From: Pseudoduganella violaceinigra DSM 15887
Lineage (GTDB): Bacteria > Pseudomonadota > Gammaproteobacteria > Burkholderiales > Burkholderiaceae_D
Assembly: GCF_000425385.1 (NCBI RefSeq)
Contig: NZ_KE384359.1
Location: forward strand, 268,352 to 332,351
Reading direction: 5' to 3'
Length of the DNA: 64,000 bases
This document shows, one piece after another, positions 8,389 through 17,829 of the stretch (within the stretch, counting starts at the first letter, position 1; every line of letters starts with the position of its first letter). The position numbers and the translations under genes are program-made. The notes below the pieces were generated by a model that worked only from the letters and a program-made list of their open reading frames with translations, searched no databases and had not been told where the DNA came from.

Positions 8389-9473
8389 GCTGGATGCTGC
8401 TGTTCCTTGCCTGCCAGGCCTTGCTGTTCCTGCTGCCGCTGCTGCCGGCGCTGGCGGAATGGCGCGCCCGGCGCGATGCGCTGCCGCTGAAAGTCGTGCG
8501 CGAATACGACGGCAATATCAAGCATTTCGCGAACCGCTTCCGGCATTTCCTGAACGAGCAGTTTGCCGAACTGGCGCAATCGGCCGGCACGGCGGCGGTG
8601 GCGCGCAGCGGACGCCTGCCGACGGGCGACCGCTATCAGTTGGTGGCCGCCGGCGCCGGGCCGGTCATTACGGCGCAGGAGCGGGCGGCGCAGACCGTGG
8701 CCCACCTGGTGCTCGGCACCGGCGCCCTGGAACTGGACCAGGACCTGCTCTACGAGAAGGAAGTGTTTTCCGCCGGCGCGCTGCGCACCGGCAGCGGCAA
8801 CTCCTTCCGGGCCTTGCTGGCGCGCGGCGACATTACGCTGGGCGAACAATGCGATGTGCTGCGCTGGGCGCACAGCGATACCCGCTTGACGGCCAGCAGG
8901 CATGCCCGCCTGTTCGGCCGCGTCTCGGCCAACCAGGAGCTGCTGCTGCACGGGGAAACCCGCTTCGGCCGCATGCACGCGCCGGCGATCCGCTTCGGCG
9001 ACGCGCTGCCGGCGCCGCTGCCGCAGCCTGAGGCACGCCAGCCGCTGCGCCGCCCCGCAGCGCTGCTGGACGATGCGGCCGGACGGTGGCTGGCTGGCGG
9101 CGACCTGGAACTGCCGCCGGCCAGCATGCACCAGGGCAGCCTGGTGGCGCTAGGCGGCATGACGGTGGGGGCCCATGGGCTGGTGGAAGGCAGTATCAAA
9201 TGCCATGGCGACCTGCGTGTGGGGGAGGGGAGCCGCATCGATGGCGCGCTGGTTTGCGGCGGCAATATGTTCATCGGCCGGGGATGCGTCATCCGCGGTC
9301 CGCTGGTGTGCGAGAAGACCATCGAAATCGAGGCCGGTACGGTGCTGGGTTCGCCGGCCGTCGAAACCACGGTGACGGCGCTGGAGATCCGCGTGCACGA
9401 AGGCACGCTGGCGCACGGCACGGTATGGGCGCGGGAACTTGGCTATGTGGTTCCCGCCGCCACCCACAGCTGA
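8385..9473 (+). CDS. Membrane-anchored bactofilin-like (polymer-forming) protein
   Basis: A 362-aa protein with an N-terminal transmembrane helix (WMLLFLACQALLFLLPLLPAL) and a C-terminal right-handed beta-helix resembling bactofilins: repeated hydrophobic-Gly steps such as LVALGGMTVGAHGLVEGSIKC, then LRVGEGSRIDGALVC and MFIGRGCVIRGPLVC, roughly residues 245-340. The middle part also shows degenerate repeats. Bactofilins form filaments that position envelope and polysaccharide machinery. The ATGA overlap with the synthase gene implies a fixed ratio and a shared task, perhaps as a scaffold. That role is inferred from position only. Confidence 0.75.
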   Translation: MSWMLLFLACQALLFLLPLLPALAEWRARRDALPLKVVREYDGNIKHFANRFRHFLNEQFAELAQSAGTAAVARSGRLPTGDRYQLVAAGAGPVITAQERAAQTVAHLVLGTGALELDQDLLYEKEVFSAGALRTGSGNSFRALLARGDITLGEQCDVLRWAHSDTRLTASRHARLFGRVSANQELLLHGETRFGRMHAPAIRFGDALPAPLPQPEARQPLRRPAALLDDAAGRWLAGGDLELPPASMHQGSLVALGGMTVGAHGLVEGSIKCHGDLRVGEGSRIDGALVCGGNMFIGRGCVIRGPLVCEKTIEIEAGTVLGSPAVETTVTALEIRVHEGTLAHGTVWARELGYVVPAATHS

Positions 9474-9488
9474 AAACAGGAGACCGCA

Positions 9489-10649
9489 TTGGCCAACAAT
9501 ACCATCCTCCTCTGCATGGGCACCCGGCCCGAAATCATCAAGATGGCGCCGGTCTATTACGCGCTGAAGCAGGACGGGCTCGAGCCGCTGCTGCTGCACA
9601 CCGGCCAGCACGAAGACATGGCCGACCCGATGTACAAATTCTTCAAGATCCTGCCCGATTACAGCCTGCCGCTGCAGCGCACATCGGATGCGCTGCACCA
9701 CTTGTCGGCCATGCTGCTGGAAAAGCTGGGCGCGGCGTTCGAAGCCGTCAAGCCGGGCGCGGTGCTGGTGCATGGCGATACCGCCAGCGCCGCCATGGCT
9801 GCGCTGGCGGCGTTCTACCAGCACATTCGAGTGGGACACGTGGAAGCCGGCCTGCGCTCGCACAGCCGCTACAACCCTTTCCCGGAAGAGAAGAACCGCG
9901 AGCTGATAGGGCGGCTGGCCGACTGGCACTTCGCGCCGACGGGGAATGCGCGCCAGAACCTGCTGAACGAGAATATCGAGGACGAGCGCATCCACATGGT
10001 CGGCAATACGATTGTCGACGCGGTGCGCCTGGCCACCACCTCGCCCGACTTGCTGGACAACCCGGACGAATTGTCCGGCAGCCAGCTGCGCGGACTGCGC
10101 CACGTGCTGCCGGGACGCCGCCTGGTGTTCCTGACGGCGCACCGCCGGGAAAACCTAGGGCGGCCGCTGATGTCGATTTCGACCACTGTGCGCCAGCTGC
10201 TGCTGGCCGACGAAGACCTGGTGATTGTCTGGCCGGTGCACAGCAATCCCAGGATCCGCGCCACGGTGGACGAAGTGTTCACCGACCTGCCGGATGAAAT
10301 CGCGGAACGCATCTTCCTGACCAAGCCCCTGAACTACTCGACCACGCTGCAGCTGCTGCGCCAGTCCTGGCTGGTGCTGACCGATTCCGGCGGCATCCAG
10401 GAGGAAGCGGCCTGCCTGCAGGTGCCGGTGCTGGTGCTGCGCGAAACGACGGAGCGGCCGGAGCTGGTGGCCAGCGGCGGCGGGCGCCTGATTGGCACCG
10501 AGGGCGCCGCCATTGTCGGCGCGGTCGATGAATTGCGCGGCAACGACAGGGCGTATGCGGCGATGCGCAACGCCCCTAATCCATTTGGCGACGGCTTTGC
10601 GGCCGAACGCATCAAGGACATTCTGATACGGAGCATGAATGACTCATAA
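9489..10649 (+). CDS. wecB: UDP-N-acetylglucosamine 2-epimerase (non-hydrolysing)
   Basis: A 386-aa cytoplasmic enzyme interconverting UDP-GlcNAc and UDP-ManNAc. Conserved blocks include MGTRPEIIKMAPV, HTGQHEDM, HGDT, HVEAGLRSHSRYNPFPEEKNR and the nucleotide-binding DSGGIQEEA. The start is TTG 9489, supported by AGGAGA 6 bases upstream; the first downstream ATG would remove the first beta strand. It sits between the bactofilin-like gene and the outer-membrane barrel gene, so it likely supplies UDP-ManNAc to this operon's own polymer rather than to enterobacterial common antigen. Confidence 0.92.
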   Translation: MANNTILLCMGTRPEIIKMAPVYYALKQDGLEPLLLHTGQHEDMADPMYKFFKILPDYSLPLQRTSDALHHLSAMLLEKLGAAFEAVKPGAVLVHGDTASAAMAALAAFYQHIRVGHVEAGLRSHSRYNPFPEEKNRELIGRLADWHFAPTGNARQNLLNENIEDERIHMVGNTIVDAVRLATTSPDLLDNPDELSGSQLRGLRHVLPGRRLVFLTAHRRENLGRPLMSISTTVRQLLLADEDLVIVWPVHSNPRIRATVDEVFTDLPDEIAERIFLTKPLNYSTTLQLLRQSWLVLTDSGGIQEEAACLQVPVLVLRETTERPELVASGGGRLIGTEGAAIVGAVDELRGNDRAYAAMRNAPNPFGDGFAAERIKDILIRSMNDS

Positions 10650-11433
10650 GTTTTCCACGCATTCGTCCTGGCTGGCGATGCTGCTGGCCATGGCGGCAGG
10701 CGGCGCCGCAGCGCAGGGCGGATCCAGCGGCACGGTTGAAGCGGGCCTGCTGCACCACAGCCTGTCCGACGGCTACGGCAACTGGAACCAGCAATTCGTG
10801 CGCGGAACGCTGCGCACTTCCGACGCCACCGTGTGGAATGCGGACCTGGTCAATGCCAGGCAGTTCGGCGCGCACGGCACGCTGGTGGTGGGCGGCGTCT
10901 CGCATGTGTTCAATGAAGACTGGTACGGCAGCCTGGCGGCCAGCTCCGGCAGCGGCTTTTTCTACCCGCAGGGAAGGGGCGACGCGGTGATCAACCGCAA
11001 ACTGGGCGCCGAACGCAATGTGATCGCCACGCTCGGACTGACGGCAGTCAACGCGCGCGACGGCCACCGCGACCGCAGCCTGTTGCTTGGCTTGTCATGG
11101 TACCTGCCCAATGCACTGGTGCTGCAAGGCGGCACCCGCATCAACCGCAGCAATCCGGGCGGCGTCATGGCCAACTCCAAATACGTGGCCATGACCTGGG
11201 GCTACGATAAGCAGCAGTACCTCTCGCTGCGCTACGATACGGGCGAGGAGGCCTACCAGTATATCGGCGCCGGAACGGCCGACCTGCTGGTCAACTTCCG
11301 CAGCAATGTGTTCAGCGGCACCTGGCGCAAATGGCTGGCCCCGGATTACGGCTTCCAGCTGCGCGCCGAGGCTTATCACAACCCGTTCTACAACCGCCGC
11401 GGCCTGGAAGCGGCCCTGTTCAAGGAATTCTGA
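10639..11433 (+). CDS. YaiO-like outer-membrane beta-barrel protein
   Basis: A 264-aa protein with a signal peptide (cleavage after AAAQ near residue 26) and a body of alternating, aromatic-rich strands that ends in a hydrophobic residue pattern closing with Phe (LEAALFKEF), typical of barrels inserted by BAM. The sequence resembles the YaiO family. In E. coli yaiO lies next to the GT2 gene yaiP, the same pairing as here. It is probably the exit pore for the polymer made by the upstream synthase. It starts within the last codons of the epimerase gene, with GGAG upstream. Confidence 0.7.
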   Translation: MTHKFSTHSSWLAMLLAMAAGGAAAQGGSSGTVEAGLLHHSLSDGYGNWNQQFVRGTLRTSDATVWNADLVNARQFGAHGTLVVGGVSHVFNEDWYGSLAASSGSGFFYPQGRGDAVINRKLGAERNVIATLGLTAVNARDGHRDRSLLLGLSWYLPNALVLQGGTRINRSNPGGVMANSKYVAMTWGYDKQQYLSLRYDTGEEAYQYIGAGTADLLVNFRSNVFSGTWRKWLAPDYGFQLRAEAYHNPFYNRRGLEAALFKEF

Positions 11434-11435
11434 GC

Positions 11436-12242
11436 TTGAAGCAACTGCATACCTGGCAGCGCAAGATCGACGACCTGCGCTTCCGCGGCTTCGGCGGCAG
11501 CGCGATTCAGATGCACCGTTCGATGTACCAGATCAAGCTAAGCCGCAGCAACCTGCTTGGCTCGCTGGCGCTGCCGATCGTGTTCACTGCCGTGCTGCTT
11601 TGCCTGCTGTCGCCGATCCTTGCGCTGTGGCGCGGCATCTTCGAGTTCTGGCTGCCGCGCATTGCGCCCGTGGGTAGCGTGGGCGTGCGCCAGATCGACC
11701 TGGGCGCCTACTACCTTGATCTGCCATACCCTTTGCTCCCGGCCGGCGAACCTGGAAACCAGCTGTGGTGGATCACACTGGCAGCCAGCGTGCTGGCCTT
11801 GCTGGCCAGCTTCGCCGTATCGCGCGACCGCTTCCTGCCCTTGCAGTACATCCTGCGCGCCTGCCTGCTGGTGCAGGCCACCGCGCTGCTGTTCTTCCAC
11901 TTCTTTCCGGGCGAATTCCCTTACGATGCGGGGCGCTATATCGGCGATGCGCTGACCATGGCCCTGATCTTCCTGTTCATGATGCCGTGGGGCCTGGGTG
12001 CGACGTATTACGTCTTCGGATTCGCTTTGTGGCGCAAGGTTGGATTGACTGTCTGTATACTGGCCTATTTCATCCTGGCCTTTCCCATGCAATACCTGCT
12101 GCACGCTTACGTGCTTCACCATATGACGCTGTTGTTCCTGCCTTTGCTATATCTGGTGTTCGGCATCTTCATGGATGTGATGATGTTCGTCGCCTTGTAT
12201 TCCTGGGGCATGAGCTGGGGGCGGCCGGATGCGCGCGCGTAG
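11436..12242 (+). CDS. Polytopic membrane protein of the polysaccharide operon
   Basis: A 268-aa protein without a family I can name. After a basic N-terminus it has about six hydrophobic segments, with a periplasmic-looking loop between the first two (RIAPVGSVGVRQIDLGAYYLDLPYP). TTG 11436 is chosen because AAGGAA lies just upstream and it begins 2 bases after the barrel gene; no ATG occurs before the first helix. Its place in the operon suggests an inner-membrane assembly factor or modification enzyme, but no catalytic motif is visible. Confidence 0.6.
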   Translation: MKQLHTWQRKIDDLRFRGFGGSAIQMHRSMYQIKLSRSNLLGSLALPIVFTAVLLCLLSPILALWRGIFEFWLPRIAPVGSVGVRQIDLGAYYLDLPYPLLPAGEPGNQLWWITLAASVLALLASFAVSRDRFLPLQYILRACLLVQATALLFFHFFPGEFPYDAGRYIGDALTMALIFLFMMPWGLGATYYVFGFALWRKVGLTVCILAYFILAFPMQYLLHAYVLHHMTLLFLPLLYLVFGIFMDVMMFVALYSWGMSWGRPDARA

Positions 12243-12981
12243 GCCGGCCATGCGTATGGCGATTTCAATGCTCCTCCTCCTGCTTGTGGTCTACACCGCG
12301 GCATGTGCCCTGGTGTTTTTCCGCCAGCGCAGCATGCTCTATTTCCCGCAGGCGTTTGAAGGCGGCAGGGTGCTCGATCTGGGCGGCGGTGCGCGCGTTG
12401 GCGCCACCGTTGACGAGCGTCCCGGACCCGCCGCCGTGATCTATTTTGGCGGCAACGCGGAGGCGGTCGGATACAGCCTGCCGGAATTGCAAGCCGTGTT
12501 TCCCGGCCAGTCGCTGTACCTGATGCACTACCGCGGCTACGGCGCCACACCGGGCGAGCCGACCGAGGAGGGCTTGTCCGCCGACGCGCTGGCCCTGTAT
12601 GAGTATGTGCGCGCGCGGCACCCGCAGGTAACGCTGGTCGGGCGCAGCCTTGGCAGCGGCGTCGCCACGCGCCTGGCGAGTTTGCGTCCGGCCGACCGGC
12701 TGGTGCTGGTCACGCCTTACGACAGCATGGGCGAGGTGGCCTCGCATCACTTCCGCTGGCTGCCGGTGCGCCTGCTGCTGCGCGACCGGTATGACTCCGC
12801 CGCTTATGCGCCGCGGATCAATGCCCCCACCACCATCCTGGCCGCCGAGCGCGACGAGGTGATTCCGCGTACCAGCAGCGAGGCGCTGTATCGCAGCTTC
12901 CGTTCAGGAGTTGCCACCTTCCATCTTGTGCCCGGCGTCGGCCACAACGACATTTCCCTGCGCGCCCTGAAAACAGATTGA
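12229..12981 (+). CDS. Membrane-anchored alpha/beta hydrolase
   Basis: A 250-aa protein with an N-terminal signal anchor and an alpha/beta-hydrolase fold of the BEM46/ABHD13-like kind. Visible features: FGGNAEAVG oxyanion region, HYRGYGATPGEP, nucleophile elbow VGRSLGSG (Ser near 141), acid in AERDEVIP and His in GVGHNDIS. ATG 12229 overlaps the previous gene; ATG 12250 is an alternative start closer to the helix. It ends 20 bases from the convergent C13 peptidase gene and closes the polysaccharide operon. An esterase acting on acylated polymer is possible but unproven. Confidence 0.75.
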   Translation: MRARRPAMRMAISMLLLLLVVYTAACALVFFRQRSMLYFPQAFEGGRVLDLGGGARVGATVDERPGPAAVIYFGGNAEAVGYSLPELQAVFPGQSLYLMHYRGYGATPGEPTEEGLSADALALYEYVRARHPQVTLVGRSLGSGVATRLASLRPADRLVLVTPYDSMGEVASHHFRWLPVRLLLRDRYDSAAYAPRINAPTTILAAERDEVIPRTSSEALYRSFRSGVATFHLVPGVGHNDISLRALKTD

Positions 12982-13001
12982 CCTTTCGGCCAGGGCTATG
13001 G

Positions 13002-14399
13002 TCACTGAAACGCAGCGAGCTTGGCGCGGATGGCGGGGCCCACCGAAAGCTGCGGGTTGGAGTAGCCGTCATCCTTGCCCGCTTCGATTTCGCGCTTGCG
13101 TATCACTTCACGGGCCGCTGCATGGGCTTCCTCGAAGGAGCGGGTGTGGCTGCGCAGCTGCTCGTCGAACATGGCGCGGCCGAAGTAAGTCAATTCGGAC
13201 TTGTAGCCGCAGCCATATGAAGTATGGTTGGCATCGGCCGCCGTCAGCACCATGGTCGCATCGTCTTTCAGGGCCGGGATCCAGCTGCCGGAATAGCAGG
13301 CCGATACCGCAATCACCCGGTGTTTGATGCCCGCATCGTCCAGGAATTTGCGCAGCATGGCCGGCGTCAGCTCGGTCAATTCGAACGGCCAGAAGTCGGC
13401 CGCCAACCGCCCTTCGCGCGCTCCGTGCGAGGTAAGGTAGACGAACAGCACGTCTTCGTCCTTGTCCATGGTGCGCGCCACGCTGCGGATCGCACGCCGC
13501 AGGTTCAGCGTGGTGGCCCAGGGGAGCTTGTCGGCGGTTTTGACGTGGTTCACAAACTGCACGGTACGGCCGCCGGTGTCGAAACGCGCGGACATCACGT
13601 CGGCCACCATCTGGCTTTCGCGCCGGAACACTTCGTCGCCATAGGGGGCGAAGGTCAGCGCATACATGTCGACTTTGCCCGGCCGCTGCGGCGCCAACGC
13701 CGCCAATTGGCGCGACAGCAGCGCCGGCTGCGCCTCCATCATTTCCGCCGTCAGTTTCAGGTACCGCTCCGGCGCGTCCTCGTTATCGGCCGAATCCTTT
13801 TCTGGATACCAGAAGTCCGGGTGCCGTGCCGACACCCCCAGCGCCACCACCCCCGCCATCATGACGGCCGTCACTGCCAGTGGCCAGCGCCTGCCCCGTC
13901 CAGCACGCGCCAGCAGGGTCAGTTGCGACAGCACGAACAAGGTGACCGGGATACCCCATAAGATCCAGGCACCCCATGGTCCCAGGTAGCGCGTCGACCA
14001 CTTATCGGCCTTGCCGGCCCACATGCTGAACAGGAACAGGTTGAGCAACAGGTTCAGCCAGACGGTCTGCGACAGCAGCATGGTCACCAGGGCCGCCAGG
14101 TCGGGCGCCGCGCCCGGACGCCCGCTCGGCCCCGTGCCGCGTACCAGCAAGGCGTAGAACGGAAGCAGGGCGAAAGGCAGCCAGCCATATGCTATGGCTT
14201 GCCAGTAGAACTGGGCCGGGCCCTGGACATACAGGCGCTGGAAAATGACCGTTTGGGACAGCACCAGCAGCACCAGCGTCAGAACCAGGTTGGCGTCCGT
14301 ATGCGCAAGGCCGTCCCAGCGCGGAGAACGGAAAAAGGCGGTGGATGCGCCTGCGCGCAGCCACCGCCAGAGATCGCGGCCGTTGTTATTGAAGTTCAA
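13002..14399 (-). CDS. Membrane protein with C-terminal C13 (caspase-like) peptidase domain
   Basis: A 465-aa protein. The first 230 or so residues contain about six transmembrane helices; the remainder is a C13/legumain-like cysteine peptidase domain. The catalytic pair is readable: His in YLTSHGAREG near residue 324 and Cys in VIAVSACYSGSW near 368, each after a beta strand as in caspase folds. The start is TTG 14399, inside the end of the DUF4136 lipoprotein gene, so the pair is translationally coupled. Topology would put the protease domain on one face of the inner membrane, but which one is not clear. Substrate unknown. Confidence 0.8.
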   Translation of the reverse strand: MNFNNNGRDLWRWLRAGASTAFFRSPRWDGLAHTDANLVLTLVLLVLSQTVIFQRLYVQGPAQFYWQAIAYGWLPFALLPFYALLVRGTGPSGRPGAAPDLAALVTMLLSQTVWLNLLLNLFLFSMWAGKADKWSTRYLGPWGAWILWGIPVTLFVLSQLTLLARAGRGRRWPLAVTAVMMAGVVALGVSARHPDFWYPEKDSADNEDAPERYLKLTAEMMEAQPALLSRQLAALAPQRPGKVDMYALTFAPYGDEVFRRESQMVADVMSARFDTGGRTVQFVNHVKTADKLPWATTLNLRRAIRSVARTMDKDEDVLFVYLTSHGAREGRLAADFWPFELTELTPAMLRKFLDDAGIKHRVIAVSACYSGSWIPALKDDATMVLTAADANHTSYGCGYKSELTYFGRAMFDEQLRSHTRSFEEAHAAAREVIRKREIEAGKDDGYSNPQLSVGPAIRAKLAAFQ

Positions 14400-15027
14400 G
14401 ATCTACGCGCTTTGCCTTTCCGCTTTCGCCCGGGAAGCCCGTGAAAGCGCTTTGTACCAGCGCCGGCATCACCATCGGCGTCGATTGCTTGCGGCTGGTG
14501 TTTTGTACCGTTACATCGAACAGTTTCTTGCCCTGCAGGTTGTTGATGGTCACATGCAGGTTGCGGTCATAGTTGTGCTGGATGGTTTCGCGGAATTCCA
14601 TCGGGCCCCACATCCACGGATCGTAGTAGGGGCGGTGGAAACCGTAGTAGCCATAGTAGCGGTAAGGGTAGTAGCCCCAGCGCGGATAGTAGCCCCACGG
14701 GCCCGGGCCATACATCCAGGGATCGGTCGCGGTCAGGACCTTGACCGGGCGGTCGACGGTGCTGAACTGCATACCGACGCGCAGTTTGGCGTCCCGAGCG
14801 CTGGCAGCCTGGGTGAAGCCCAGCTTGGCCAGTTCGCCGCCCACCAGGTTCTGGTAGCTGCGGAATTCCAGAGTATCTTCGCCGGGTGACGGCGTTTCGA
14901 AGGTATACGATTTGTCCTGCAGGTCGCTCGGCCACTCGTGGAAGACCGTGACGTTACTGCGCAGGGTCGTGGCACAGCCGCTCAGCAACAGACCGGTGGC
15001 CGCCACCAAAATGGCTAGGGCTCTCAT
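14386..15027 (-). CDS. DUF4136 lipoprotein
   Basis: A 213-aa lipoprotein: signal peptide with lipobox LLSGC (Cys18) followed by a DUF4136 domain. A Tyr/Trp/Pro/Gly-rich low-complexity insert occupies about residues 105-140, with repeated YYPYRYYGYYG and WMWGP steps. AGGAG precedes the ATG. It overlaps the C13 peptidase gene by 14 bases, and the two appear to be one transcription unit divergent from pepN. Function of DUF4136 is unknown; the coupling suggests an envelope partner of the peptidase. Confidence 0.82.
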   Translation of the reverse strand: MRALAILVAATGLLLSGCATTLRSNVTVFHEWPSDLQDKSYTFETPSPGEDTLEFRSYQNLVGGELAKLGFTQAASARDAKLRVGMQFSTVDRPVKVLTATDPWMYGPGPWGYYPRWGYYPYRYYGYYGFHRPYYDPWMWGPMEFRETIQHNYDRNLHVTINNLQGKKLFDVTVQNTSRKQSTPMVMPALVQSAFTGFPGESGKAKRVDLELQ

Positions 15028-15190
15028 GGCAAAACTCCTGTTTCTACGTAGATGTCAGTTTAATCCGGCAACATGCCTTTCACCTAATTATTACAGAATG
15101 TTACCCACGGCGGGCTACCGGAAAAGAATCGGGCGTACCCGGTGCGCGGTATTGGTAAAATAGCCTTCTTTGTCTCCGCTCGCCCAAACC

Positions 15191-17806
15191 ATGCGTACCG
15201 ACAGCCCGCAAACGATTTACCGCAAGGATTACACCCCGCCCAGCTACCTGGTGGATACCGTGGAACTGGGCTTTGACCTCGATCCCGACTGCACCATCGT
15301 CGCCAACCGCGTTCAACTGCGCCATAATCCGGCCAGCAAGAGCCGCGATCTGGTGCTGCACGGCGAGGCGATCGAGCTGGTGGCCCTGCGCATGAACGGT
15401 GAAGCGCTGAATCCGGGCCAATATATTATTGGCAACAATACCCTGACCATCCGCAATGCTCCGGCCGATGTGCTGCTGGAAATCGAAACCACTTGCGCCC
15501 CGGTCGAGAACACCACGCTTTCCGGCCTGTACACCTCGGGCAGCGGTTTCTACACCCAGTGCGAGGCCGAGGGCTTCCGCCGCATCACCTATTTCCCCGA
15601 CCGCCCCGATGTGATGGCGCGCTATACCGTGATGCTGCGCGCGGACAAGCAGCAATACCCGGTACTGCTCTCCAACGGCAACCTGCTGGAAGAGGGCGAC
15701 CTGGACGACGGCCGCCATTACGCCAAGTGGGAAGACCCGTTCAAGAAACCGTCCTACCTGTTTGCCCTGGTGGCCGCGCGCCTGGTATGCCAGGAAGAGA
15801 AATACACGCTGAAGTCCGGCCGCGAAGTGCTGCTGCAGGTGTGGGTGGAGGAGGGCAACCTCGATAAGACCGACTACGCCATGCAGTCGCTGAAGAATTC
15901 CATCCGCTGGGACGAAGAGCGCTGGGGCCTGGAACTGGACCTGGACCGCTTCATGATCGTCGCGGTGAGCGACTTCAATATGGGCGCGATGGAGAACAAG
16001 GGCCTGAACATCTTCAACACCAAGTTCGTCCTGGCCAACTCGCGCACCGCGACCGATATCGACTACTCCGGCATCGAAGCCGTGGTGGGCCACGAGTACT
16101 TCCATAATTGGACCGGCAACCGCGTCACTTGCCGCGACTGGTTCCAGTTGTCGCTGAAGGAAGGCCTGACCGTCTTCCGCGACCAGGAATTCAGCTCCGA
16201 CATGATCGGCACCGACAGCGGCCGCGCCGTGACGCGGATCGACCAGGTACGCACGCTGCGCCAGGCCCAGTTCCCGGAAGACGCGGGCCCGATGGCGCAC
16301 CCGGTGCGTCCCGATTCCTTCGTCGAGATCAACAACTTCTACACGGTGACCGTGTACGAAAAAGGCGCCGAAGTGGTGCGCATGTACCAGACCTTGCTGG
16401 GCCGCGAAGGCTTCCGCAAGGGCATGGACCTGTACTTCGAACGGCATGACGGCCAAGCCGTGCAATGCGACGATTTCCGCGCCGCGATGGCGGACGCCAA
16501 TCAGCGCGACCTGAAACAGTTCGAGCGCTGGTACAGCCAGGCAGGCACACCGGTGCTCAGCGCAAGCGGCCGTCATGACGGCGCCAAACAGGTGTATGAA
16601 TTGACGCTGCGCCAGTCCTGTCCCGCAACGCCGGGCCAGGCCGAGAAGCAGCCATTCCACATTCCGGTCGCGGTGGGCCTGCTGGACCGACACGGCAAGG
16701 ACCTTATCCCGACCAGGGTGCTGGAGCTGACCAAGGCCGAACAGACCTTCCGCTTCGAGGGCGTGGCCGAAGCGCCGGTACCATCGATCCTGCGCGACTT
16801 CTCCGCGCCGGTGGTGCTGGAATATCCGTACACCGACGACGAACTGCTGCACCTGTTCCGCTACGACAGCGACGCGGTCAACCGCTGGGAAGCCGGCCAG
16901 CGCCTGGCCATGGAGCGCCTGCTGTCGCTGGCCAAGGCCGTGCTGGACAACAAGCCGCTCAAGCTGGACGACACCTATATCGGCGCACTGCGCGCCGTGC
17001 TGGCGGATAAGGAACTGGATGCCGCCTTCCGCGAGCAGTGCCTGATCCTGCCGTCGGAAACCATCATCGCGGAACGGATGGAAGTGGTGCATCCGCAAGC
17101 CATCCACAGTGCGCGCCAATTCATGCGCCACGCCATCGGTGAAGCGCTGCGCGCCGAACTGCTGCAGGTATATGCCGACAATGCCACCCCGGGCGCCTAC
17201 AGCCCCGACGCCGTCTCGGCCGGCAAGCGCGGCCTGAAAAACGTGGCACTGGCCTACCTGCTGGTGCAGCCGAACGCCGAAGCGGTCAAGCTGGCCAGCG
17301 AGCAGTTCGCCGCCGCCAGCAATATGACCGACCTTGCCGCCGCGCTGTCCGCCCTGATCCACAGCGGCGCCGACGCCGGCAAGCAGCTCGATGCCTTCTA
17401 CAAGGACTTCAAGGGCGAAGCGCTGGTGGTCGACAAATGGTTCGCCATGCAGGGTGCGGCGCCGCACACCAATGTGGCTAAGGTGCGCGAGCTGATGAAG
17501 CATCCAGCCTTCACACTGAAAAACCCGAACCGCGCGCGCAGCCTGCTGTTCAGCTTCTGCAACCAGAACCCATCGCAATTCCACGCCGCCGACGGCAGCG
17601 CCTACGAATTCTGGGCCGAGCACGTGATCAAGCTCGACGCCCTGAACCCCCAAGTGGCCGCCCGCCTGGCGCGCAGCATGGACCGCTGGCGCCGTTACGC
17701 GCCGGCGCTGCAAGTCCATATGCGCCACGCGCTGGAAAAAGTCGCCGCAGCCACCAAGCTGTCGAACGACGTCATGGAAGTGGTGAGCAAGGCGCTCGCA
17801 AACTAA
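15191..17806 (+). CDS. pepN: Aminopeptidase N (M1 metallopeptidase)
   Basis: An 871-aa cytoplasmic zinc aminopeptidase. The substrate-recognition motif GAMEN is at about residues 265-269 and the zinc motif HEYFH, with the downstream Glu, at about 300. The C-terminal helical half matches bacterial PepN in length. ATG 15191 gives the usual N-terminus; a TTG 21 bases upstream is in frame but unnecessary. TAAAAT at 15156-15161 may be the -10 element. It lies 23 bases ahead of fbp in the same direction. Confidence 0.95.
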   Translation: MRTDSPQTIYRKDYTPPSYLVDTVELGFDLDPDCTIVANRVQLRHNPASKSRDLVLHGEAIELVALRMNGEALNPGQYIIGNNTLTIRNAPADVLLEIETTCAPVENTTLSGLYTSGSGFYTQCEAEGFRRITYFPDRPDVMARYTVMLRADKQQYPVLLSNGNLLEEGDLDDGRHYAKWEDPFKKPSYLFALVAARLVCQEEKYTLKSGREVLLQVWVEEGNLDKTDYAMQSLKNSIRWDEERWGLELDLDRFMIVAVSDFNMGAMENKGLNIFNTKFVLANSRTATDIDYSGIEAVVGHEYFHNWTGNRVTCRDWFQLSLKEGLTVFRDQEFSSDMIGTDSGRAVTRIDQVRTLRQAQFPEDAGPMAHPVRPDSFVEINNFYTVTVYEKGAEVVRMYQTLLGREGFRKGMDLYFERHDGQAVQCDDFRAAMADANQRDLKQFERWYSQAGTPVLSASGRHDGAKQVYELTLRQSCPATPGQAEKQPFHIPVAVGLLDRHGKDLIPTRVLELTKAEQTFRFEGVAEAPVPSILRDFSAPVVLEYPYTDDELLHLFRYDSDAVNRWEAGQRLAMERLLSLAKAVLDNKPLKLDDTYIGALRAVLADKELDAAFREQCLILPSETIIAERMEVVHPQAIHSARQFMRHAIGEALRAELLQVYADNATPGAYSPDAVSAGKRGLKNVALAYLLVQPNAEAVKLASEQFAAASNMTDLAAALSALIHSGADAGKQLDAFYKDFKGEALVVDKWFAMQGAAPHTNVAKVRELMKHPAFTLKNPNRARSLLFSFCNQNPSQFHAADGSAYEFWAEHVIKLDALNPQVAARLARSMDRWRRYAPALQVHMRHALEKVAAATKLSNDVMEVVSKALAN

Positions 17807-17829
17807 TTAAGCACAAACCTAGGGAAACA

